A DNA stretch of 41,159 bases. Origin: Thauera linaloolentis 47Lol = DSM 12138. Lineage in GTDB: Bacteria > Pseudomonadota > Gammaproteobacteria > Burkholderiales > Rhodocyclaceae. Location: positions 1 to 41,159 of the forward strand of contig NZ_AMXE01000029.1 in the NCBI RefSeq assembly GCF_000310205.1, written 5' to 3'. This document shows, one piece after another, positions 33,694 through 41,159 of the stretch; position 1 is the stretch's first letter, and the number at the start of each line of letters is the position of its first letter. A program made the position numbers and the translations under genes. The notes under the pieces were generated by a model. That model did no database searches, was not told the origin of the DNA, and saw nothing but the letters and a program-made list of their open reading frames with translations.

Positions 33694-35487
33694 GTGAACG
33701 TCGCTAAGCGTACCTTTGATGCAGTCATCGTCGGCGCGGGTGGCGCCGGCCTGCGCGCAGCTCTGCAATTGTCCGAAGCCGGCCTCAAGACCGCCGTGCT
33801 GACCAAGGTCTTCCCGACGCGTTCGCACACGGTGGCGGCGCAGGGTGGCGTGGCCGCCTCGCTGGGCAATACCACCGAAGACAACTGGCACTGGCACATG
33901 TACGACACCGTGAAGGGTTCGGACTGGCTGGGCGACCAGGATGCCATCGAATTCATGGTGAAGAAGGCCAACGAGGTCGTCGTCGAGCTCGAACACTACG
34001 GCATGCCCTTCGACCGTACCGACAACGGCAAGATCTACCAGCGCCCGTTCGGCGGCCATTCCATGAACTATGGCCAGGCGCCGGTGATGCGTTCCTGTGC
34101 AGCCGCCGACCGTACCGGCCACGCCATGCTGCACGCGCTGTACCAGCGCAATGTGCGCGCCAACACCCAGTTCTTCGTCGAGTGGAATGCGCTCGACCTG
34201 ATCCGCAACAGCGAAGGCGACGTGCTCGGCGTTACCGCGATCGAGATGGAAACCGGCGAGGTCTCCATCTTCCACGCTAAGGCGACGATCTTCGCCACCG
34301 GCGGTGCGGGCCGCATCTACTACAGTTCCACCAACGCCTTCATCAACACCGGCGATGGCCTGGGCATGGCGGCGCGCGCCGGCATCCCGCTCGAAGATAT
34401 GGAGTTCTGGCAGTTCCACCCCACCGGCGTGGCCGGCGCGGGCGTGCTGATCACCGAAGGCGTGCGCGGCGAAGGCGGCATCCTGCGCAACAGCAGCGGC
34501 GAGCGCTTCATGGAGCGCTATGCGCCCAACCTGAAGGATCTGGCCTCGCGCGACGTGGTGTCGCGCTCGATGGTCACCGAGATCAACGAAGGCCGCGGCT
34601 GCGGTCCCGACAAGGATCACGTGCTGCTCGACATCACCCACCTGGCGCCCGAGAACATCATGAAGCGCCTGCCGGGTATCCGCGAGATCTCGATCCAGTT
34701 TGCCGGGATCGACCCGATCAAGGCGCCGATCCCGGTCGTGCCGACCTGCCACTACCAGATGGGCGGCATTCCGACCAACTACAAGGGCCAGGTCATCGTG
34801 CCGAAGGACGGCAATCCGAACACCCCGGTGGTCGGTTTCTACGCCGCCGGCGAGTGCGCCTGCGCGTCGGTGCACGGCGCCAACCGCCTGGGCACCAACT
34901 CGCTGCTCGACCTGCTGGTGTTCGGCAAGTCGGCGGGCGAGAGCGTGGTCGAGGACTTCAAGGCCGGCAACCTGTCGCTGAAGCCGTTGCCGGCCGATGC
35001 CGCCGACGTGTCGCTGGCGCGCATGGCCCGCCTGGAAAACCAGAAGAACGGCACCGACGTGCATGAAGTGCGCCTGGCCATGCAGCGCACCATGCAGAAG
35101 CATGCCGGCGTGTTCCGCTTCAAGGACCTGCTGTCCGAAGGCGCCGCCCGCATCCTCGAAGTGGCCGAACAGTCGCTGCATACCGAGATCAGCGACAAGT
35201 CCAAGGTGTGGAACACCGCGCGCACCGAGGCGCTGGAACTCGACAACCTGATCGAAGTCGCCAAGGCGACCATGATCTCGGCCGAGGCGCGCAAGGAGTC
35301 GCGTGGCGCCCACGTGCGCGACGATGCGCCGGACACGGCGGAGAATCCCAACGGCCGCGACGACAAGAACTGGCTCAAGCACACCCTGTGGTACCGCGAC
35401 GGCAACCGTCTCGACTACAAGCCGGTGAACCTGAAGCCGCTGTCCGACGACGTGGAACCCATCGCGCTCGCCAAGCGCACCTACTGA
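33694..35487 (+). CDS. sdhA: Succinate dehydrogenase flavoprotein subunit, 597 aa
   Basis: Catalytic subunit oxidising succinate to fumarate, with covalently bound FAD. The dinucleotide-binding [13 protein letters not shown] is followed by the FAD-attachment SHTVAAQGG (His45), the substrate-site HPTGVAGAG and a C-terminal [19 protein letters not shown] 33694 is the chosen start: GGAGG ends 8 bases before it, straddling the sdhD stop. The TTG at 33679 lies inside sdhD and is less likely. It is assembled with help from SdhE, encoded downstream. Confidence 0.98.
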   Translation: MNVAKRTFDAVIVGAGGAGLRAALQLSEAGLKTAVLTKVFPTRSHTVAAQGGVAASLGNTTEDNWHWHMYDTVKGSDWLGDQDAIEFMVKKANEVVVELEHYGMPFDRTDNGKIYQRPFGGHSMNYGQAPVMRSCAAADRTGHAMLHALYQRNVRANTQFFVEWNALDLIRNSEGDVLGVTAIEMETGEVSIFHAKATIFATGGAGRIYYSSTNAFINTGDGLGMAARAGIPLEDMEFWQFHPTGVAGAGVLITEGVRGEGGILRNSSGERFMERYAPNLKDLASRDVVSRSMVTEINEGRGCGPDKDHVLLDITHLAPENIMKRLPGIREISIQFAGIDPIKAPIPVVPTCHYQMGGIPTNYKGQVIVPKDGNPNTPVVGFYAAGECACASVHGANRLGTNSLLDLLVFGKSAGESVVEDFKAGNLSLKPLPADAADVSLARMARLENQKNGTDVHEVRLAMQRTMQKHAGVFRFKDLLSEGAARILEVAEQSLHTEISDKSKVWNTARTEALELDNLIEVAKATMISAEARKESRGAHVRDDAPDTAENPNGRDDKNWLKHTLWYRDGNRLDYKPVNLKPLSDDVEPIALAKRTY

Positions 35488-35506
35488 GCGCGGGAGAAAA
35501 AACAAC

Positions 35507-36217
35507 ATGAGCAAGCGTACCGTTCATTTCAAGATCTATCGCTACGATCCGGACAAGGACGAGAAGCCCTACATGCAGGACATCTCGGTCGAGCTGGAAG
35601 CGTCCGACAAGAAGCTGCTGGACGCTATCGTCCGCCTCAAGACCAAGGACGACACCTTGTCGTTCCGCCGCTCCTGCCGCGAGGGCGTGTGCGGCTCGGA
35701 CGCGATGAACATTAACGGCAAGAACGGCCTGGCCTGCCTGACCGACGTCGATGGCCTGCAGCAGCCGATCACCCTGCGTCCGCTGCCCGGCCTGCCGGTG
35801 ATCCGCGACCTGATCGTCGACATGACGCAGTTCTTCAAGCAGTACCACTCGATCAAGCCCTACCTGGTCAACAACGACCCGGCGCCGGAGCGCGAGCGCC
35901 TGCAGTCGCCGGACGACCGCGAGGAACTCAACGGCCTGTACGAGTGCATCCTGTGCGCCTGCTGCTCGACTTCGTGCCCGTCGTTCTGGTGGAACCCGGA
36001 CAAGTTCGTCGGCCCCGCCGGCCTGCTCGCCGCTTACCGCTTCCTGGCCGACACGCGCGACCAGGACACCAATGCTCGCCTCGACAACCTCGAGGACCCG
36101 TACCGCCTGTTCCGCTGCCACACCATCATGAACTGTGTCGACGTCTGTCCGAAGGGTCTCAACCCGACCCGCGCGATCGGCAAGATCAAGGATATGATGG
36201 TTCGCCGCGCAGTATAA
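35507..36217 (+). CDS. sdhB: Succinate dehydrogenase iron-sulfur subunit, 236 aa
   Basis: Electron-transfer subunit joining SdhA to the membrane anchors. The [2Fe-2S] ligands are in SCREGVCGSDAM and GLAC, the [4Fe-4S] ligands in CILCACCSTSCP, and the [3Fe-4S] ligands in CHTIMNCVDVCPKGLNP, with the intact final spacing. The length matches E. coli SdhB. It follows sdhA by 19 bases. Confidence 0.98.
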   Translation: MSKRTVHFKIYRYDPDKDEKPYMQDISVELEASDKKLLDAIVRLKTKDDTLSFRRSCREGVCGSDAMNINGKNGLACLTDVDGLQQPITLRPLPGLPVIRDLIVDMTQFFKQYHSIKPYLVNNDPAPERERLQSPDDREELNGLYECILCACCSTSCPSFWWNPDKFVGPAGLLAAYRFLADTRDQDTNARLDNLEDPYRLFRCHTIMNCVDVCPKGLNPTRAIGKIKDMMVRRAV

Positions 36218-36232
36218 GGACGAGGCAGATAC

Positions 36233-36469
36233 ATGAGCATCAACAGGGGGCGTGTCCGCTGGCAATGTCGTCGGGCCCTGCTCGAGCTCGACCTGGTGTT
36301 TATGCGCTTCCTGGAGCGGCATTTCGATCGTCTCACCGACGATCAGTTGGCGGATCTGGATGATCTGCTGCGTTGTGATGACTACGACCTCTGGGCGTTT
36401 GTCAATGGCAGCAAGGCATGTGAGGTAGACCGCTGGAAAGAGATGGTCGGTCTGCTGCGTCAGCGCTGA
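36233..36469 (+). CDS. sdhE: FAD assembly factor SdhE, 78 aa
   Basis: SdhE (YgfY/CptB, Sdh5 homologue) promotes covalent flavinylation of SdhA. The usual RGxxE motif appears as CRRALLELDLVFMRFLERHF (Arg and Glu kept, Gly replaced by Arg), then LTDDQLADLDDLLRCDDYDLWAF. The length of 78 fits. It follows sdhB by 15 bases and precedes gltA by 60 bases. Confidence 0.93.
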   Translation: MSINRGRVRWQCRRALLELDLVFMRFLERHFDRLTDDQLADLDDLLRCDDYDLWAFVNGSKACEVDRWKEMVGLLRQR

Positions 36470-36529
36470 TGCGGCAGATACGATCACGATACGACAAGCA
36501 GTTAAACCGGCTAGTAGAAGGGACGATCT

Positions 36530-37825
36530 ATGAGCACTGAACGCACTGCAACGCTAACCGTCGATGGCAAGACCGTCGAATTCCCGGTGATGACCGGCAC
36601 CCATGGACAGGATGTCATCGACATCCGTACGCTGGGTGGCAAGACAGGCCTGTTCACCTACGATTCTGGTTTCCTGTCGACTGCGAGTTGCAAGTCGAGC
36701 ATCACCTTCATCGACGGTGACAAGGGCGAACTGCTGTATCGCGGCTATCCGATCGAGCAACTGGCCGACAAGTGCAACTTCCTCGAAGTGGCCTATCTGC
36801 TGAAGAACGGCGAACTGCCGAATGCCACGCAGAAAGGGGACTTCGAGACCACGATCAAGCGGCACACCATGCTGCACGATCAGATGACGAAGTTCTACTC
36901 GGGCTTCCGCCGCGACGCGCATCCGATGGCGGTCATGGTGGGCGTCGTCGGCGCGCTGTCGGCCTTCTATCACGAGGCGCTGGATTTCTCCGACGCCGAG
37001 CACCGCAGCATCTCGATCAACCGCCTGATCGCCAAGCTGCCGACGATCGTCGCGATGGCCTACAAGTACAACAAGGGCGAGCCCTTCATGTACCCGCGCA
37101 ACGACCTCGACTACACCGCCAACTTCATGCACATGATGTTCGGCACGCCGTGCGAGCGCTATGAGCCGAACCCGGTGCTGGTGCGGGCACTCGACGTCAT
37201 CTTTACGCTGCATGCCGACCACGAGCAGAATGCGTCGACCTCCACCGTGCGCCTTGCTGGCTCGTCCGGTGCCAATCCGTTCGCATGCATCTCGGCCGGC
37301 ATCGCCTGCCTGTGGGGCCCGGCGCACGGCGGCGCCAACGAAGCGTGCCTGAACATGCTGGAAGAGATCGGCGACGTGTCGCGCGTCGGCGAATACATCG
37401 CCCGCGCCAAGGACAAGAACGACAGTTTCAAGCTGATGGGCTTCGGCCACCGCGTGTACAAGAACTTCGACCCGCGCGCCAAGCTGATGCGCAAGGTCTG
37501 CTACGACGTCCTCGGCGAGCTGGGGCTGGAGAACGACCGCCTGTTCAAGCTCGCGATGGAACTCGAGAAGATCGCGCTGGAAGACGAATACTTCGTCGAG
37601 AAGAAGCTCTATCCGAACGTCGACTTCTATTCGGGCATCGTGCAGAAGGCGCTGGGCATTCCGACCTCCATGTTCACTTGCATCTTCGCGCTGGCGCGAA
37701 CGGTGGGCTGGATCACCCAGTGGGAAGAAATGATCACCGATCCGGAATACAAGATCGGCCGCCCGCGCCAGCTCTACACTGGCACGGCGCGACGCGACGT
37801 TCCGGCGATCGCACAGCGTCCGTAA
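36530..37825 (+). CDS. gltA: Type II citrate synthase, 431 aa
   Basis: Condenses acetyl-CoA with oxaloacetate to citrate. The long N-terminus ([19 protein letters not shown]) is that of the hexameric, NADH-sensitive type of Gram-negative bacteria. Catalytic-region motifs [10 protein letters not shown] (His), MGFGHRVYK (His) and NVDFYSGIV (Asp) are present. It appears to be the last gene of the sdhCDABE-gltA run, and a strong terminator follows. A purine-rich AGAAGGGA site stands just before ATG 36530. Confidence 0.98.
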   Translation: MSTERTATLTVDGKTVEFPVMTGTHGQDVIDIRTLGGKTGLFTYDSGFLSTASCKSSITFIDGDKGELLYRGYPIEQLADKCNFLEVAYLLKNGELPNATQKGDFETTIKRHTMLHDQMTKFYSGFRRDAHPMAVMVGVVGALSAFYHEALDFSDAEHRSISINRLIAKLPTIVAMAYKYNKGEPFMYPRNDLDYTANFMHMMFGTPCERYEPNPVLVRALDVIFTLHADHEQNASTSTVRLAGSSGANPFACISAGIACLWGPAHGGANEACLNMLEEIGDVSRVGEYIARAKDKNDSFKLMGFGHRVYKNFDPRAKLMRKVCYDVLGELGLENDRLFKLAMELEKIALEDEYFVEKKLYPNVDFYSGIVQKALGIPTSMFTCIFALARTVGWITQWEEMITDPEYKIGRPRQLYTGTARRDVPAIAQRP

Positions 37826-37869
37826 GAGACGATGGAGAGGGGAGGGAGACATCGCCGAGTCTGACAAAG

Positions 37870-37904
37870 CGGGGTGATCGCGCGTGCGCGTTCATCCCGT
37901 TTTT
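37870..37904 (+). terminator. Rho-independent terminator after gltA
   Basis: A long stem (CGGGGTGA against TCATCCCG with one G-T pair, then an inner CGCGC/GCGCG) is followed by TTTTT. It lies about 45 bases after the gltA stop and 80 bases before sucA, so sucA probably starts from its own promoter in the remaining gap (no clear -35/-10 seen). Confidence 0.85.
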
Positions 37905-37985
37905 CCATCAGGAATCGATTCCGGATTTCTCCGATCACCGCATTACCTGCAAGCAGCGCAACAGAAAACACAGGTGGCTTTCATC

Positions 37986-40838
37986 ATGATGAAGCAACTC
38001 GAACAAACTTCGCACTTGTTCGGCTCGAACGCGCCGTTCATCGAAGAGCAGTACGAGAATTACCTCGCCGACCCCAGCTCGGTCTCGGACGAGTGGCGCA
38101 ACTATTTCGACCAGCTGCAAAGCCAGGCCGGGGCCGCGGCGCGCGACGTCGCGCACGGCCCGGTGATCGCGGCTTTCGAACAGATGGCCAAGCGCGGCCC
38201 GGTCCGTACCATCGTCTCGGGCGAGGGTGAGGACAAGCAGCAGGTTTCCGTGCTGCAATTGATCAACGCCTATCGCTTCCTCGGCAACCGCTGGGCCAAC
38301 ATCGATCCGCTCAAGCGCACCGAGCGCCCGCAGATCGCCGAACTCGAGCCGTCCTACTACGGCTTCACCGAGGCCGACCTGTCGAAGAGCTTCAACGTCG
38401 GCTCCTTCCACGGTTTCTCGACCGAGCGCGCCAGCCTGCGCGAGATCCTCGAGGCCCTGCGCCAGACCTATTGCAGCTCGATCGGGTCGGAGTACATGTA
38501 CATCTCCGACATCGCGCAGAAACGCTGGATCCAGAGCCGTCTGGAAAGCGTGCGCGGCACGCCGAAGTTCTCCGTCGAGATGAAGAAGCGCATCCTCGAG
38601 CGGACCACCGCAGCCGAAACGCTCGAACGCTATCTGCATACCCGCTACGTCGGCCAGAAGCGCTTCTCGCTCGAAGGCGGCGAGAGTGCCATCGTCGCGA
38701 TGGACGAGATCGTCCGCGTCGGCGGCAGCCTGGGCGTCGCTGAAACGGTGATCGGCATGGCCCACCGCGGCCGCCTCAACGTGCTGGTCAACACCCTGGG
38801 CAAGTCGCCGTCGATGCTGTTCTCGGAATTCGAGGGCAAGGCCGCGGCCGACCTGAGCGCGGGCGACGTCAAGTACCACATGGGCTTCTCCAGCGACGTC
38901 ATGACGCCGGGCGGCCCGATGCACCTGACGCTGGCCTTCAACCCATCCCACCTCGAGATCATCAACCCGGTGGTCGCCGGCTCGGTCTATGCGCGCCAGG
39001 TGCGCCGCGACGACGTCGACAAGCGCGAAGTGCTGCCGGTGCTGATCCACGGCGACGCGGCCGTCGCCGGCCAGGGCGTCAACCAGGAGATGCTGAACTT
39101 CTCCCAGACCCGCGGCTACGGCACGGGCGGGACGATGCACCTGGTCATCAACAACCAGATCGGTTTCACCACCTCCGATCCGCGCGACTATCGCTCCTCG
39201 CTGTACTGCACCGACATCTTCAAGATGGTCGAGGCGCCGATCTTCCACGTCAATGGCGACGATCCGGAGGCCGTTGCCTTCGTGACCGCGCTGGCGATCG
39301 AGTTCCGCCAGGAGTTCAAGAAGGACGTCGTGGTCGACATCGTCTGCTTCCGCAAGCTCGGCCACAACGAGCAGGACGAGCCGATGGTCACGCAGCCGCT
39401 GATGTACCGCAACATCCAGAAGCATCCGGGCACGCGCAAGCTCTATGCGGACCGCCTGGTGGCCGAAGGCTCGATCGGTGCCGACGAACCGGAACAGATG
39501 ATTGCCGAGTACCGCGAGCACCTGGACCGCGGCGAGCTGCTGTACAACCCGGTGCTGTCCGGCCACAGCCGCAAGTTCGCGGTGGACTGGACACCCTTCC
39601 TGAAGCAGGCCTATACCGACGAAGCCGATACCGCCATTCCGGTGCAGGAAGTCAAGCGCCTGGGCGAGCGCCTGACCTCGATCCCCGAGGGTTTCGCGCT
39701 GCATTCGCGTGTCAAGAAGATCATCGACGACCGTGCCGCGATGGCGCGCGGCGAGCTGCCGCTCGACTGGGGCATGGGCGAAAACCTCGCCTATGCCAGC
39801 CTGCTGGCGCAGGGCTACGGCGTCCGCATCTCGGGCGAGGACGTCAACCGCGGCACCTTCTTCCACCGCCATGCCGCGCTGCACGACCAGAAGCGGGAGC
39901 GCTGGGACGAAGGCACCTACAAGCCGCTGGATCACATCCAGGAAGGGCAGGCCCGATTCCAGTGCTACGACTCCGTGTTGTCCGAGGAGGCGCTGCTCGC
40001 GTTCGAGTACGGCTACGCCACCACCGAGCCCAATGAGCTCGTGGTGTGGGAAGCCCAGTTCGGCGACTTCGTGAACGGCGCCCAGGTCGTCATCGACCAG
40101 TTCATCAGCTCGGGCGAGGCCAAGTGGGGCCGCCTGTCGGGCCTGGTCATGATGTTGCCGCACGGCTACGAAGGCCAGGGGCCGGAGCACTCGTCGGCGC
40201 GCCCGGAGCGCTTCATCAGCATGGCGGCCGAAAACAACTGGCAGATCGTCGTGCCGACGACGCCGGCGCAGATCTTCCACCTGCTGCGCCGCCAGATGGT
40301 CCGCCGCCTGCGCAAGCCGCTGATCATCATCACGCCGAAGTCGCTGCTGCGCCACAAGGAAGCGATCTCGTCGATCGACGAACTGGCCAACGGCCGCTTC
40401 CAGACGGTGATCCCCGAAGTCGAGAACCTCGATCCGAAGAAGGTCAAGCGCGTGGTGCTGTGCCAGGGCAAGATCTACTACGAACTGCTGGCCCATCGCC
40501 GCGAGAACAACATCACCGACACCGCGCTGGTGCGTGTCGAGCAGTTGTATCCCTTCCCGGCGGAGGAGTTCGGCAAGGCGATCGAGCAGTTCCCGAACGC
40601 CAGGGAAATCGTCTGGTGCCAGGAAGAGCCGCGCAACCAGGGTGCGTGGTACTGGCTCGCCTCGCGCCAGCATCTGGTCAACGTGCTCGGCACCAAGCGC
40701 AAGCTGCTGCTCGTCAGCCGTCCGGCCGCAGCGTCGCCGGCGGTAGGCTACTATGCCAAGCACAACCAGCAGCAGAAGGCCGTGATCGAGAACGCTTTCG
40801 GTCCGATCAAGGACACCACGCCGACGTCCCCGAACTGA
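37986..40838 (+). CDS. sucA: 2-oxoglutarate dehydrogenase E1 component, 950 aa
   Basis: Thiamine-diphosphate enzyme that decarboxylates 2-oxoglutarate and passes the succinyl group to the lipoyl domain of E2. The N-terminal peripheral-binding helix starts SHLFGSNAPFIEEQYENYL; active-site stretches GMAHRGRLNVL, HGDAAVAGQGVNQEML, GYGTGGTMHLVINNQIGFTTS in parts, and YEGQGPEHSSARPERF are present. ATG 37986 or 37989 is chosen over an in-frame start at 37884 inside the terminator region. sucB follows after 38 bases. Confidence 0.97.
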   Translation: MMKQLEQTSHLFGSNAPFIEEQYENYLADPSSVSDEWRNYFDQLQSQAGAAARDVAHGPVIAAFEQMAKRGPVRTIVSGEGEDKQQVSVLQLINAYRFLGNRWANIDPLKRTERPQIAELEPSYYGFTEADLSKSFNVGSFHGFSTERASLREILEALRQTYCSSIGSEYMYISDIAQKRWIQSRLESVRGTPKFSVEMKKRILERTTAAETLERYLHTRYVGQKRFSLEGGESAIVAMDEIVRVGGSLGVAETVIGMAHRGRLNVLVNTLGKSPSMLFSEFEGKAAADLSAGDVKYHMGFSSDVMTPGGPMHLTLAFNPSHLEIINPVVAGSVYARQVRRDDVDKREVLPVLIHGDAAVAGQGVNQEMLNFSQTRGYGTGGTMHLVINNQIGFTTSDPRDYRSSLYCTDIFKMVEAPIFHVNGDDPEAVAFVTALAIEFRQEFKKDVVVDIVCFRKLGHNEQDEPMVTQPLMYRNIQKHPGTRKLYADRLVAEGSIGADEPEQMIAEYREHLDRGELLYNPVLSGHSRKFAVDWTPFLKQAYTDEADTAIPVQEVKRLGERLTSIPEGFALHSRVKKIIDDRAAMARGELPLDWGMGENLAYASLLAQGYGVRISGEDVNRGTFFHRHAALHDQKRERWDEGTYKPLDHIQEGQARFQCYDSVLSEEALLAFEYGYATTEPNELVVWEAQFGDFVNGAQVVIDQFISSGEAKWGRLSGLVMMLPHGYEGQGPEHSSARPERFISMAAENNWQIVVPTTPAQIFHLLRRQMVRRLRKPLIIITPKSLLRHKEAISSIDELANGRFQTVIPEVENLDPKKVKRVVLCQGKIYYELLAHRRENNITDTALVRVEQLYPFPAEEFGKAIEQFPNAREIVWCQEEPRNQGAWYWLASRQHLVNVLGTKRKLLLVSRPAAASPAVGYYAKHNQQQKAVIENAFGPIKDTTPTSPN

Positions 40839-40853
40839 TGTCCCCGAACTGAT
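40826..40853 (+). repeat. 14-bp tandem duplication at the sucA stop
   Basis: GTCCCCGAACTGAT occurs twice with no gap, at 40826-40839 and 40840-40853. The first copy contains the sucA stop codon; the second lies in the sucA-sucB spacer. It looks like a recent local duplication that leaves both proteins intact. Confidence 0.85.
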
Positions 40854-40876
40854 AGAACAACCAGGGAGAGAACTCC

Positions 40877-41159
40877 ATGCTGATCGAAGTCAAAGTACCG
40901 CAGCTTTCCGAATCGGTTTCCGAAGCGACGCTCGTTTCGTGGCACAAGAAGGAAGGCGACGCCGTTTCGCGCGACGAGAACCTGATCGACATCGAGACCG
41001 ACAAGGTCGTGCTCGAAACCCCGGCTCCGGCCGATGGCGTGCTGGTCAAGATCATCAAGGCCGATGGTGACACCGTCACCTCGGGCGAACTGATCGCGCA
41101 GATCGACACCGAGGCCAAGGCCGCCGCAGGCGCCGCCCCGGCCGCCGAGCCGGTCCAGG
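40877..41159 (+). CDS. sucB: 2-oxoglutarate dehydrogenase E2 (dihydrolipoyl succinyltransferase), N-terminal part (3' end outside window)
   Basis: Only the lipoyl domain and the beginning of the Ala/Pro-rich linker are inside the window. The domain starts MLIEVKVPQLSESVSEATL, and the lipoyl-attachment Lys43 is in DIETDKVVLE. AGGGAGAG precedes ATG 40877. It is the second gene of the sucAB unit; lpd may follow outside the window. Confidence 0.96.
   Translation, partial: MLIEVKVPQLSESVSEATLVSWHKKEGDAVSRDENLIDIETDKVVLETPAPADGVLVKIIKADGDTVTSGELIAQIDTEAKAAAGAAPAAEPVQ

Noticed and set aside
33652-35514. 620-residue open frame on the minus strand opposite sdhA
   Set aside because: Antisense of sdhA with typical shadow composition; there is no promoter or ribosome binding site.
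37935-40763. 942-residue open frame on the minus strand opposite sucA
   Set aside because: Same shadow effect; the sucA motifs are intact on the plus strand and the antisense product resembles no family.

Overview
This is a GC-rich (roughly two-thirds G+C by eye), densely coded stretch of bacterial chromosome. Gene content, order and protein similarity suggest a betaproteobacterium of the Rhodocyclales (Thauera/Azoarcus/Aromatoleum type). That placement is an inference from recognised families, not a database result. I see no tRNA, rRNA, CRISPR array, insertion sequence or prophage gene, and no intergenic gap exceeds 300 bases. The window reads as core chromosome with a few accessory transport genes.

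Left part (1-7.4 kb): the 3' end of comEC, an alpha/beta hydrolase, then rsgA and a Ste24-type M48 protease on the minus strand. Divergent from these are orn, a possible 53-residue membrane peptide, and an oligopeptidase B-like S9 peptidase. From 7.35 to 12.74 kb there is a minus-strand block: an ArnT-like GT-C glycosyltransferase, then a TonB-dependent siderophore receptor with a Fur-box-like promoter and an MFS transporter directly behind it, which is probably an iron-uptake unit. rpmE follows with its own promoter, leader hairpin and terminator.

Middle (13.3-24.4 kb): dusC is translationally coupled to a TrmB-like methyltransferase. Then come a YecA/UPF0149 protein and two YkgJ cysteine-cluster proteins. 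Facing them is the most unusual unit of the window: a 642-residue protein of unknown function with a PhoU/DUF47-like C-terminus, coupled by an ATGA overlap to a PPDK-like protein that keeps the ATP-grasp and phospho-histidine domains but lacks the PEP/pyruvate barrel. A perfect 20-bp dyad lies just upstream of this pair. Next are an Ap4A phosphorylase-type protein, an S4 RNA-binding protein, a two-RCK potassium channel-like protein, and an overlapping pair of a small membrane protein (DUF6394-like) and YchJ.

Right part (24.5-41.2 kb): a TCA-cycle region. It holds acnB, then (after a flavin oxidoreductase, an MFS transporter and a CitE-like CoA-ester lyase on the minus strand) mdh, a GntR/HutC-type regulator, sdhCDAB-sdhE-gltA, a strong terminator, sucA and the start of sucB (cut by the window end). 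A palindromic operator between mdh and the regulator gene recurs in closely related form over the acnB promoter. This suggests that the GntR protein coordinates acnB, mdh and itself.
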